DNA of 64,000 nucleotides from Reyranella sp. (GTDB taxonomy: Bacteria; Pseudomonadota; Alphaproteobacteria; Reyranellales; Reyranellaceae). The DNA is taken from positions 62,001 to 126,000 of the forward strand of contig NZ_SCUT01000059.1 of the NCBI RefSeq assembly GCF_004297265.1, written 5' to 3'. Below are positions 8,081-14,721 of this stretch, piece by piece. The notes under the pieces were generated by a model. That model did no database searches. It was given only the letters and a program-made list of their open reading frames with translations, and had not been told where the DNA came from. Each line of letters starts with the position of its first letter. The stretch's first letter is position 1. Made by a program: the position numbers and the translations under genes.

Positions 8081-8890
8081 TTACTGTGCCGCCGCCAGAT
8101 AGCGGGCGAGGTTGCCGGCGCGGTCGGCGGGCAGCCTGGAGGGCGTGGCGTTCAGACGGATACCCAGTTCGCACGCCTCCTCGGCGGAGAGCTTCGCGAG
8201 GTTCTGCAGCTTCTCGAAGTCGGCCGGTGTCAGGCCGGCCTCGACGAGCAGGTCGCGCGCTTCGGTGTCATTCGGCACCGGCGGCGGTGCGGCGGCGCCC
8301 GACTTCAGCGCCGTGCGGCCCGAGCGATAGGCCTTCTCCATCGCCGTCAGCATCTCGCGCATCAGCTTCTGGCCCTGCGCGTCGAGCCGGTCGGCGTGCT
8401 GGATGCCGATCAACGCCAGCTCGCGACAGGCCGCGACATTGGTGCCGCGCAGGTGCCGCATCAGCGCGATGCGTGCCGCCAGCACGCCCTCGGCATCGGC
8501 AGCGTCGGCCGCCTTCAGCGCCGGCACGATATGGGTGGCGCGCAGCTCGCTCATCAGCACCAGCGGACGCGGCGCGCCCTGGGTCGTCGGGTTGCGCAGC
8601 TCCTCTCTCAGGGAGGCGCGCAGCCGTGGCTCGGCGTCGGGCACGTCGGCCAGGACCAGGCCGACGAGGGGCAGGGTGCGCGCTTCCACCATGGCATTGT
8701 CGACCATCTGCGTGTCGTCGCCGGTCAGGGCCTCGAGCCCGTAAACCGCGCCGGCGGCGGCCAGCGCGCCGGCGATCGCCGCCGCCACCGACCGTGTCAG
8801 ACGCTGCCGAGAAGAGGCGGTGCGGCCAAACAGATAGAGGGCGGCACCGGCCGCCACGGCCACGACGAAGACGACGGCGATTTTCTCCAA
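8081..8890 (-). CDS. Membrane-anchored protein of unknown function
   Basis: A 269-residue protein with two N-terminal hydrophobic helices (about residues 5-21 and 36-53) and a long, Ala/Leu-rich helical soluble domain. Its C-terminal part, 'ARDLLVEAGLTPADFEKLQNLAKLSAEEACELG', looks like a small helical bundle. I do not recognise the family. The start is a TTG at 8890 preceded by AGGAG at seven bases; no ATG fits as well. It is convergent with ybaK and divergent from the short gene at 8985. The topology suggests a soluble domain anchored at the inner membrane. Confidence 0.7.
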   Translation of the reverse strand: MEKIAVVFVVAVAAGAALYLFGRTASSRQRLTRSVAAAIAGALAAAGAVYGLEALTGDDTQMVDNAMVEARTLPLVGLVLADVPDAEPRLRASLREELRNPTTQGAPRPLVLMSELRATHIVPALKAADAADAEGVLAARIALMRHLRGTNVAACRELALIGIQHADRLDAQGQKLMREMLTAMEKAYRSGRTALKSGAAAPPPVPNDTEARDLLVEAGLTPADFEKLQNLAKLSAEEACELGIRLNATPSRLPADRAGNLARYLAAAQ

Positions 8891-8984
8891 CAGCTACTCC
8901 TGTTTGCGCGCACGGTCAGACATGGTAATCGCGCTACCCTGCCGCACGGATGCGGTGGAATGTAGGCAACGCAGACCGCAAATC

Positions 8985-9365
8985 ATGCCGATTCATGTCG
9001 ATATCCATCACCCCAGCCGGCTGGTCGTTGCCGTCGTCCGCGGCGCGTTCACGGCCGACGACGTGCGCGAGGCGGTGCAGCAGGCTCTGGCGAGCGACGT
9101 CCTGCACTATGGCAAGCTCATCGACATTGCCTCGCCCACGTTTCCAATGAACAAGGCCGGCGTCGAGGCAATAGCCAATCTCATTCTCAGCCGGAACGCC
9201 GGCAAGACGCCGGGGCCGGTGGCGTTCGTCGTCAGTCCGGGGCAGGCGGCTGACAATGCCGAAACGTTCGCCCGGCTCACCGGAGGCCTGCGGCCGGTGA
9301 AGGTATTTCAAAGCCTTCACGAGGCGCGAAAGTGGCTGGCCGGGATTTCGCGGCCGCCGGCCTGA
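8985..9365 (+). CDS. Small STAS/SpoIIAA-like protein (tentative)
   Basis: A soluble 126-residue protein. The pattern 'PSRLVVAVVRGAFTADDVREAVQQAL', then 'GKLIDIASPTFPM', then 'PVAFVV' and 'VFQSLHEARKWL' at the end matches the strand-helix order of SpoIIAA/STAS-like folds, in which the last helix follows the 'F.s..eA..WL' motif. No phosphorylatable Ser is obvious, so an anti-sigma-antagonist role is not implied. The ATG at 8985 was chosen because upstream codons are low-complexity and lack a ribosome site. The assignment rests on pattern resemblance only. Confidence 0.6.
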   Translation: MPIHVDIHHPSRLVVAVVRGAFTADDVREAVQQALASDVLHYGKLIDIASPTFPMNKAGVEAIANLILSRNAGKTPGPVAFVVSPGQAADNAETFARLTGGLRPVKVFQSLHEARKWLAGISRPPA

Positions 9366-9378
9366 CCGGCACGAAGAC

Positions 9379-9753
9379 CTACTCGAAGCAGCGAGCGCTG
9401 CGGATGGTGCAGGAGTTGCTGGGCACCCGGGCGTTGCACTCGTTCCAGGCGGATTGTTCCGCGTCCTGTCTGGTGGGCGCGGCGCCGTAACCCGAGGCTT
9501 GCCCGTTGTCGCTGTGGGCGTAGGCGATACAGCGCTGTGGCGCGCTCATCCGGATCCTGCATTCCAGCGGCCCGCATTCGGCCAGCGCCGAGGTCTCGGC
9601 CGCCTCGCGCGTCGCCATGCCGGCCGAGACGCCGAACAGGCGTTCGTTGTCGGTCGCGACGGCTCCCCAAACCTCTTGGGCCTGTGCCGTTGCCACGATT
9701 GCCGCGGTCGTCGCGAGAAAGGTGGCGAGCAGGATCGTCAGTCTCTTCATCAT
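9379..9753 (-). CDS. Secreted DUF4189-domain protein
   Basis: A 124-residue exported protein. Residues 1-24 form a Sec signal ending 'ATAQAQ'. The mature part has the DUF4189 layout: 'WGAVATD', 'ATREAAETSALAECG', 'CIAYA', 'GYGAAPTRQDAEQSAWNEC', with about five cysteines that could form disulfides. The domain is common in secreted proteins of alphaproteobacteria and has no settled biochemical role. Its ATG overlaps the stop of the alpha/beta hydrolase gene (ATGA), so both are made from one mRNA. Confidence 0.85.
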   Translation of the reverse strand: MMKRLTILLATFLATTAAIVATAQAQEVWGAVATDNERLFGVSAGMATREAAETSALAECGPLECRIRMSAPQRCIAYAHSDNGQASGYGAAPTRQDAEQSAWNECNARVPSNSCTIRSARCFE

Positions 9754-10490
9754 TGTGTGTGCTTCTTGAGGAAAGTACGGACACGCTTGATCGATTCTTG
9801 CAGGAACTGCGGCGCCCGCCAATCCTTCTGCACCTCGACGTTGGGGGCGAGCGCCGCGATCTCGTCGCTGGTGTGGGCGGGATGCGGCTTGTCGGTGCCC
9901 GGCTGCAGCAGCAGCGGCGTCCTGCAATTCCTGACGAAGTCGCGCGTGACCGAGAAGACGAAATCCTGGCCGAACATGTTCCGGCCGAAGCTCTGGATCG
10001 TGGCCTCGGAGATCGAGGGATCGCGCGCCCGAACGGTCTCGCCGTAACCCAGCACGGCCGCATCCCAGGTGTCGCGGTTCTCCCACAGGCCGATCGGGTT
10101 CTGCAGCACGGCGGCGGCGACGCGATCCGGCGCCTGTTCGATCGCCTCGAAGCAGTAGCTGCCGCCGATGCAGCCGCCCATCACCGCGAAGCGCCCGAAG
10201 CCCAGATGGTCGATCAGCGCGAGATGGTCGGCGGCAAACGTGTGCCAGCCGTGGTCGGCCTTCACGTCGGCCACCGACTTGCCGGCATTGCGCTGATCCA
10301 TCGAGATGACGGTGAACTTGTCGGCAAGCGCGGTGCGCGGGTCCATCCAGGCCCGCGGTGCGCCGTCGGCGCCGGGGCCCCAGAACTCGATCGACGAGCG
10401 CAGGCCGCCGGGTGCGTAGAGCAGCAGCGGAAAGCCCTTGCCGTGGACCTCGTAGTGGATGTCGGCATCGGGCCGCTTCAGGATCGGCAT
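9750..10490 (-). CDS. Alpha/beta hydrolase with Cys in the nucleophile elbow
   Basis: A 246-residue alpha/beta-hydrolase-fold protein with no signal peptide. The oxyanion-loop region 'LLLYAPGG' and the strand 'FTVISMDQRNAGKS' are typical. The nucleophile elbow reads 'VMGGCIGGS', so Cys107 stands where Ser is usual; a Cys nucleophile is known in dienelactone hydrolase. 'LLLQPGTDKPHPAHT' probably carries the acid (Asp) and a His. The ATG at 10490 has GGAGG upstream. It is co-transcribed with the DUF4189 gene and divergent from the AI-2E-family permease. Substrate unknown. Confidence 0.87.
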   Translation of the reverse strand: MPILKRPDADIHYEVHGKGFPLLLYAPGGLRSSIEFWGPGADGAPRAWMDPRTALADKFTVISMDQRNAGKSVADVKADHGWHTFAADHLALIDHLGFGRFAVMGGCIGGSYCFEAIEQAPDRVAAAVLQNPIGLWENRDTWDAAVLGYGETVRARDPSISEATIQSFGRNMFGQDFVFSVTRDFVRNCRTPLLLQPGTDKPHPAHTSDEIAALAPNVEVQKDWRAPQFLQESIKRVRTFLKKHTQ

Positions 10491-10650
10491 GTACTCGCCT
10501 CCGTTAGATTTCCTCTGCGGCTTATATCCGATCGAGTCGATGATCGTCTTCCAAACGTGCGAGGTCCTTGGCCCTGCGCTCGGTGAGTTGCAGGGAAGTG
10601 GACTGGAACTCCCTTTGCGGAAGGGCGTTATTGCCGATCAGCGAGGTTCC

Positions 10651-11844
10651 GTGGCCGAGAATTCAGTCCAGCACGTGCCGACCGTCCATGTTCGGGGCGG
10701 CTCGGCCATACGCCGGCCCTTGATCGTTCTCGCGGTCTGTGCGGTCGGCATCATCGCCTACCTTGCCCGCGACTTCCTGATTCCCACGGCGGCTGCAATC
10801 GTTCTGGCGCTGGTCCTGACACCGGTCGCAAAGAAGTTCGAACGCCTGCATATGCCTCCGGCCGCGGCCGCGGGCGCCTCGGTGTCCTTGCTGGCGCTTG
10901 TCGTCGCGGGCCTGCTGGTGGTTTCCGCGCCGGCGATCACGAGCTGGGCGGAGCAGGCGCCCTATCTCACCTATACGCTGGAGCGGAAGCTCGAAGGACT
11001 TCGCAAGTCGCTGGCTTTCGTGAAGCAGGTCACCGATCGGGTGGAGCAGGCGACCCAGGCCCAGCCGGCACAGGCCACCCGGGAACAGACACCGCCGGAA
11101 AAGATCGTGGTCCGCGACAAGTCCCTGATCTCGGAGCTCGTCAGCACCACGCCGGCGCTGCTGCTCCAGATCGGCTACGCGGCCGTTCTGGCCTTCATGC
11201 TTCTGGCGCATCGCAACGACCACAAGCGCCAGATCCTCCGTGTTCCTATCGACTTCCACACCAGGGTGCGGATCGCTCGGGTCATGCGGGACATAAACGA
11301 CCGCGTCGGCACCTATCTGTTTGCGCTGGTGGTCATCTACTCGCTGGTGGCGCTCGCTTCGACCATCGTGTTGGCGTTGCTGGGTTTCCCCAATCCCCTG
11401 CTGTGGGGCGTGCTGATGGGCCTGGCTTCCTTCGTGCCGTTCGTCGGACCGCCCGTTGCCATCGGACTGGTGGCCTTCGTTGCTCTCCTCACCTACGAGG
11501 ACTGGATGCGCATGCTGGCCGCACCGGCGGTGCTCGCGGCCATCCACTTCGTCGAGTCGCAGCTCATTACGCCGACCTTCGTCAGTCGCCGGTGCGCGCT
11601 CAACACCGTGGCGGTGTTCGCGGGGGTGGCATTCCTGGGATGGATGTGGGGTGCTGTGGGCGCCATCGTCGCGGTGCCGCTGCTGATCCTGGTCAGCACG
11701 GTTGCGGCGCATCTGCCGTCGCTGCGCTGGCTGGAAGTCCTGCTGTCGGAAGATCGGCCGGTGAGCGAGCGGCTTGCGGTGAAGCCTCCGCTGGCGTCCG
11801 TCACGCCTGTTCAGGTGCGGCGTCGCCGCGTGGCCGCGAAATAG
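10651..11844 (+). CDS. AI-2E/PerM-family transporter
   Basis: A polytopic inner-membrane protein of about 397 residues with the AI-2E family layout: two N-terminal helices, a helix near 'LALVVAGLLVVS', a charged periplasmic-type segment (TLERKLEGLRK), then a helix cluster with 'LLGFPNPLLWGVLMGLASFVPFVG'. The family exports varied solutes or ions; few are shown to move AI-2. The start is uncertain: GTG at 10651 has GAGG seven bases upstream and places the first helix about 20 residues in, while ATG at 10540 has no ribosome site. The final codons overlap the convergent holin-like gene by 34 bases. Confidence 0.85.
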   Translation: MAENSVQHVPTVHVRGGSAIRRPLIVLAVCAVGIIAYLARDFLIPTAAAIVLALVLTPVAKKFERLHMPPAAAAGASVSLLALVVAGLLVVSAPAITSWAEQAPYLTYTLERKLEGLRKSLAFVKQVTDRVEQATQAQPAQATREQTPPEKIVVRDKSLISELVSTTPALLLQIGYAAVLAFMLLAHRNDHKRQILRVPIDFHTRVRIARVMRDINDRVGTYLFALVVIYSLVALASTIVLALLGFPNPLLWGVLMGLASFVPFVGPPVAIGLVAFVALLTYEDWMRMLAAPAVLAAIHFVESQLITPTFVSRRCALNTVAVFAGVAFLGWMWGAVGAIVAVPLLILVSTVAAHLPSLRWLEVLLSEDRPVSERLAVKPPLASVTPVQVRRRRVAAK

Positions 11845-12074
11845 GCGAGACCAAGAAGCCCCCAGAACACTCCGACGATCGCCGAGGCGCCGGCCGGATT
11901 GAGCTGGCTCTCCAGCAACGCAAAAGCCGAAAACGTCAGGAAGATCGCGCCGACGGCGATAGCGAGCGCAGCGCCCATCGTCAGCAGGGCGCGGTTCACC
12001 GCGTCCTGCGCGGCGGCACGCAGCGAGCGGGCCGCGGCAGCGCTTGCCGCGACCCGGAGCAGGGGGCCGATCAT
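11811..12074 (-). CDS. YqjE-like/holin-superfamily III small membrane protein
   Basis: An 87-residue protein with two transmembrane helices (about residues 31-52 and 59-79) after an Ala-rich amphipathic N-terminus and ending in RRRRT. It follows the DUF883 (YqjD/ElaB-like) gene on the same strand, the same partnership seen in yqjD-yqjE loci. This supports a YqjE/phage-holin-superfamily III identity, although no lytic role is implied. The ATG at 12074 has a GGAGAAGAG about 8 bases upstream. Confidence 0.75.
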   Translation of the reverse strand: MIGPLLRVAASAAAARSLRAAAQDAVNRALLTMGAALAIAVGAIFLTFSAFALLESQLNPAGASAIVGVFWGLLGLAYFAATRRRRT

Positions 12075-12117
12075 CGAGGGTCTCTTCTCCAGGCGAGGCC
12101 GGACAGTCCTGGGCCGG

Positions 12118-12450
12118 CTATTGCCGACGACAAAGCCAGCCTGCGAGGAAGCCGATCCCGACGATGGCGGCAAGCGTCGTCAGCGGTCGCGCTTCGGTCT
12201 GCTCGACCAGCTTGTCGGTCGCCTTGTTCTTCAGGCTGATCGTGTCCTCGGCGATCGCCTTGGCGGTGTCGCCATATTTGGCGATCAGTTCGCGGGCCGA
12301 CTTGATGGTCTCCTCGACGGCTTCCTCGCCACGGGCGACCATCGAATGGCCGGTACCGCTCATCGATTCCGTGAGTTCCTCGAGCTGGGCCTTGAGAAGG
12401 CTGATCTCCTTGGCGAGATCCTTGCCGTTGGCGTGGCTGACAGCGCGCAT
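12118..12450 (-). CDS. DUF883 (YqjD/ElaB-like) membrane-anchored helical protein
   Basis: A 110-residue protein: a long charged helix ('AKEISLLKAQLEEL', 'EEAVEETIKSARELIAKYG') and one C-terminal transmembrane helix (about residues 90-106) ending in the short CRRQ tail. This is the DUF883 design. In E. coli, YqjD and ElaB bind ribosomes and tether them to the inner membrane in stationary phase. The ATG follows GGAGG. It is probably co-transcribed with the YqjE-like gene 43 bases downstream. Confidence 0.87.
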   Translation of the reverse strand: MRAVSHANGKDLAKEISLLKAQLEELTESMSGTGHSMVARGEEAVEETIKSARELIAKYGDTAKAIAEDTISLKNKATDKLVEQTEARPLTTLAAIVGIGFLAGWLCRRQ

Positions 12451-12518
12451 GGTTGTTCCTCCGGAGAAATAGGTGTGTCTGGCAGACCAAACGCCCCGCG
12501 AGGCCGGAGGTTGCGATT

Positions 12519-13271
12519 CTAGCCGTCCCAGACGTTCCGAGGCATGGGAAGGCGCGCGAAATCGGCATCGCGGAGGGGCCGGTCGTGAGACACGCCCTCC
12601 CGCTCCAGCAGCATCATCCACTGGCGGACGTGCTGGCCGGAATGCCAGGTCGTGCGCTCCAGCAGCTCGTGCAGGGTCTGCGGGCCGTAGTAGGTCGAGA
12701 GCATTCGCGTTGCGCCGGTGTCGCCGTGAGCCCACCAGGTGCGGAATCGCTCCTGGACGACGGCGCCATAGGCCGCCACCGACGCCATGTCGGCATCGGC
12801 CGCCGGCTCCTCGCGGAACGCCGCCTGCACCAGGGTCGTACCCTGCTCGGCGTCGAGGAAGGCCGCGACGACGCGGAAGAGATGGAAGGCGAGCGCGCGG
12901 TAGCTGCGCGGCCGGCCCGGTACGTGGATGTGGAGTTTCTCGTCCGGCATGAGCGGCAGCAACCCGATGGCTGCGGTCATGAACCTGTCGAGGCGTGCAT
13001 AGAGTTCGGCAGGGGAGAGTTCGGGGCCCGATTTTTCCTGCAGGCCGAGGAAGGCCACGATCTCACGTGTGCTCTGGCCGAAGATGAACTGGCGGCCGCG
13101 CGACAGGACCGGTACGGAGCGCGCACCCAGCGCCTGCAGCTCGGCGAGCCCGGCCGGATCTTCGAGGACATTCACGGAAACGAAGTCGATCCCACGGATC
13201 GATAGAAACTCTTTGAGTCTCAGGCAGCTCGTTCAACCGGGCTGCCAGAAGACCTTCAGTGGTTCTGTCAT
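12519..13271 (-). CDS. Glutaredoxin-DinB fusion with in-frame TGA at the redox Cys (candidate selenoprotein)
   Basis: From ATG 13271, which has AGGAG seven bases upstream, the frame is open for 250 codons except one TGA at 13235-13233 (codon 13). The N-terminal 75 residues are a glutaredoxin fold: 'LKVFWQPG-[TGA]-TSCLRLKEFL', a second strand 'IDFVSVNV', and the cis-proline strand 'ARSVPVL'. The TGA falls exactly at the first position of the CxxC motif, giving U13-x-x-C16 if read as selenocysteine. Residues 85-250 form a DinB four-helix domain with likely metal ligands His130, His210 and His214 (WHSGQH). Two hairpins lie just downstream of the TGA. If the TGA is a true stop, the alternative is translation from GTG 13175 or a pseudogene, which would lose half of the Grx fold. 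Selenocysteine is my preferred reading, not proven. Confidence 0.8.
13186..13221 (-). promoter_or_regulatory. Candidate bacterial SECIS region: two adjacent hairpins 3' of the TGA
   Basis: Within the coding sequence, hairpin one (13221-13205) is a 7-bp stem with an AAA loop that begins 11 bases after the TGA and is 17 bases long. This spacing and size equal those of the E. coli fdhF upper SECIS hairpin. Hairpin two (13202-13186) is a perfect 7-bp stem with loop GTG, 37 bases from the TGA to its loop. Its loop has the G that SelB-type elements usually need, but it is at the far end of the accepted distance. Hairpin one lacks that G. Either, neither, or a combined fold may function. Confidence 0.4.
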
Positions 13272-13308
13272 GAGTTACTCCTGAAGAACCTCGATTGGGT
13301 GCCCGTAT

Positions 13309-13329
13309 GCCCGGCATGTCAAGCCGGGC
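13309..13329 (-). terminator. Hairpin directly after the VOC gene
   Basis: GCCCGGC and GCCGGGC arms (7 bp, 7-base loop) abut the stop codon of the leftward VOC gene and lie 38 bases before the glutaredoxin-DinB start. There is no T-tract, so it may attenuate or stabilise mRNA rather than terminate. Confidence 0.4.
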
Positions 13330-13712
13330 TAGGGCTTGCGGTGGCAGACCACGCAGATCTTGTTGCCGTCGAGGTCGCGGAGATACGCACCGTAATAGTT
13401 GGGATGATAGTGGGCGCGAAGGCCCGGTGCGCCCTCGTCCTTGCCGCCCGCAGCCAGTGCCGCCTCGTGCGCTGCATCGACGGCGCTGCGGTCGGGCGCC
13501 TCGAGGCCGATCGTGATGCCGTTCCCCACCGAGGCAGCCCTCTTGTCGATCGGGCTCACGATCCAGAGCTGCGGCCGCCCGCCCGCCGGCCCGTAGCCGA
13601 CCGCATGCGGATAATCCATGTGGCGCACCAGCCCGAGCGGCTGCAGGAGCGCATCGTAGAAGGGCTTGGCCCTGCCCACATCGTTGCTGCCGATCGTCAC
13701 GTGGCTGAACAT
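13329..13712 (-). CDS. VOC-family (glyoxalase/bleomycin-resistance fold) protein
   Basis: A 127-residue protein of the vicinal-oxygen-chelate superfamily: N-terminal 'MFSHVTIGSNDVGRAKPFYDALL' start (split here as HVTIGSNDV and FYDALL), central 'GNGITIGLEAPD', and C-terminal 'YYGAYLRDLDGNKI'. The likely metal ligands are His4 and residues in the two later strands. Members include glyoxalase I, dioxygenases and resistance proteins; this short single-domain form cannot be assigned a substrate. It sits between the Bug receptor and the glutaredoxin-DinB gene on the same strand, separated by 21 and 57 bases. Confidence 0.85.
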   Translation of the reverse strand: MFSHVTIGSNDVGRAKPFYDALLQPLGLVRHMDYPHAVGYGPAGGRPQLWIVSPIDKRAASVGNGITIGLEAPDRSAVDAAHEAALAAGGKDEGAPGLRAHYHPNYYGAYLRDLDGNKICVVCHRKP

Positions 13713-13733
13713 GGGGCGCTTCTCCCGAAAACG

Positions 13734-14717
13734 TCAGTTGTTGGGCTTGAGGCCGAGCTGCTCGATAGAAGCTTGCCACTTTCTGAGGTGAGCCTCCAGC
13801 CGAGCCGCGGCCTGTTCCGGCGTCGATGTCTCGATTTCGAGGCCGAGTTGCGAGAGTTGGGCGGCAAGTTCGGAGGAGGCGAGTGCGCTCGCAAGCGCCC
13901 TGTTCCACGCTTCGATCAACGGTGGTGCCGTGCCGGATCGGGCGAAGAATCCATACCATTCTTCCAGGTTCAGCACAGAGGAGCCCGCCTCCGCAGCCGT
14001 CGGGACATCGGGTGCCACCACCGCGCGCCTGGTTCCCGATACGGCCAGCAGACGGATCCGTCCGCCTCGGCTGGCCACGAGCAGGGATGTCAGCGCGCCG
14101 ACAGCGGCCGGTATCCTGCCCTCGGCGAGATCGTTCACCATTGCGGCCGAGCCGCGGAACGACATGCCTTCCATGGGCACGCCGAACGAGCGGCTGAGCA
14201 GCTTCGAATAGAGGCTCATCGCTGCGTCGGTCGCCGTCGCGCCGATGCGCCGACGGCCCGGCTCTTCGGACTTCAGCCACGCCATGTATTCCGGGATCGT
14301 CGTGACCCCGATGCGCGGCGACACGGCCAGTGCCTGGATGAACGTGCCGGCGGTCGTGATCGGCGCGAGATCGGTCAGGGGATCGAACGGGTAGGACGGC
14401 AGGAACAGCTTGGCGACCATCGACGAGGTCGGCATGAAGGCGACCGTCGTGCCGTCGGCCGGCGAATGCTTCAGCGCCTCTCCGGCCGCGGCGCCCGTCC
14501 CGCCCGGCCGGTTCTCGACCATGACGCGACGGCCCACGCGCTGTTCGAGGGCTGCTGCGATGGCGCGCGCCATGACGTCCGAGCCGCCGCCGGCGGCGAA
14601 GCCCACCACGATGCGCAAGGGCCGGTCGGGAAGGGAGTCCTGGGCGCGCGCGATCGCCGGTGCCGCGAGCGCGGTGGCGAGAAAGGATCGACGCGGTAAC
14701 GAACTGGGTACGCTCAC
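13734..14717 (-). CDS. Bug/TctC-family tripartite tricarboxylate transporter receptor
   Basis: A periplasmic binding protein of about 327 residues. The N-terminus 'SLPRRSFLATALAAPAIARA' contains RRSFL, close to the Tat consensus. The mature protein opens with the TctC hallmark 'RPLRIVVGFAAGGGSDVMAR', followed by 'VMVENRPGGTGA' and, later, 'DVPTAAEAG'. The start is taken as GTG 14717, four bases after the stop of the flavin monooxygenase gene, implying coupled translation. No TctA/TctB membrane genes adjoin, as is common for Bug proteins. The operon context suggests its ligand may be a substrate or precursor of the monooxygenase. Confidence 0.87.
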   Translation of the reverse strand: MSVPSSLPRRSFLATALAAPAIARAQDSLPDRPLRIVVGFAAGGGSDVMARAIAAALEQRVGRRVMVENRPGGTGAAAGEALKHSPADGTTVAFMPTSSMVAKLFLPSYPFDPLTDLAPITTAGTFIQALAVSPRIGVTTIPEYMAWLKSEEPGRRRIGATATDAAMSLYSKLLSRSFGVPMEGMSFRGSAAMVNDLAEGRIPAAVGALTSLLVASRGGRIRLLAVSGTRRAVVAPDVPTAAEAGSSVLNLEEWYGFFARSGTAPPLIEAWNRALASALASSELAAQLSQLGLEIETSTPEQAAARLEAHLRKWQASIEQLGLKPNN

Positions 14718-14721
14718 CCCG

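Noticed and set aside
10651..11844. Quorum-sensing AI-2 exporter
   Set aside because: The family name is historical; there is no luxS or lsr gene nearby and most members have other or unknown substrates.
11811..12074. Prophage holin
   Set aside because: Although the fold is holin-like, there are no lysis or structural phage genes; the DUF883 partner points to a chromosomal yqjD-yqjE type pair.
12519..13175. A DinB gene starting at GTG 13175 with no glutaredoxin domain
   Set aside because: This start has no ribosome site and cuts the glutaredoxin fold in half; the upstream ATG with AGGAG and continuous homology-like sequence is far better, despite the TGA.
13069..13284. Short plus-strand frame across the glutaredoxin region
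   Set aside because: No ribosome site and no family resemblance; the minus strand encodes the glutaredoxin fold.
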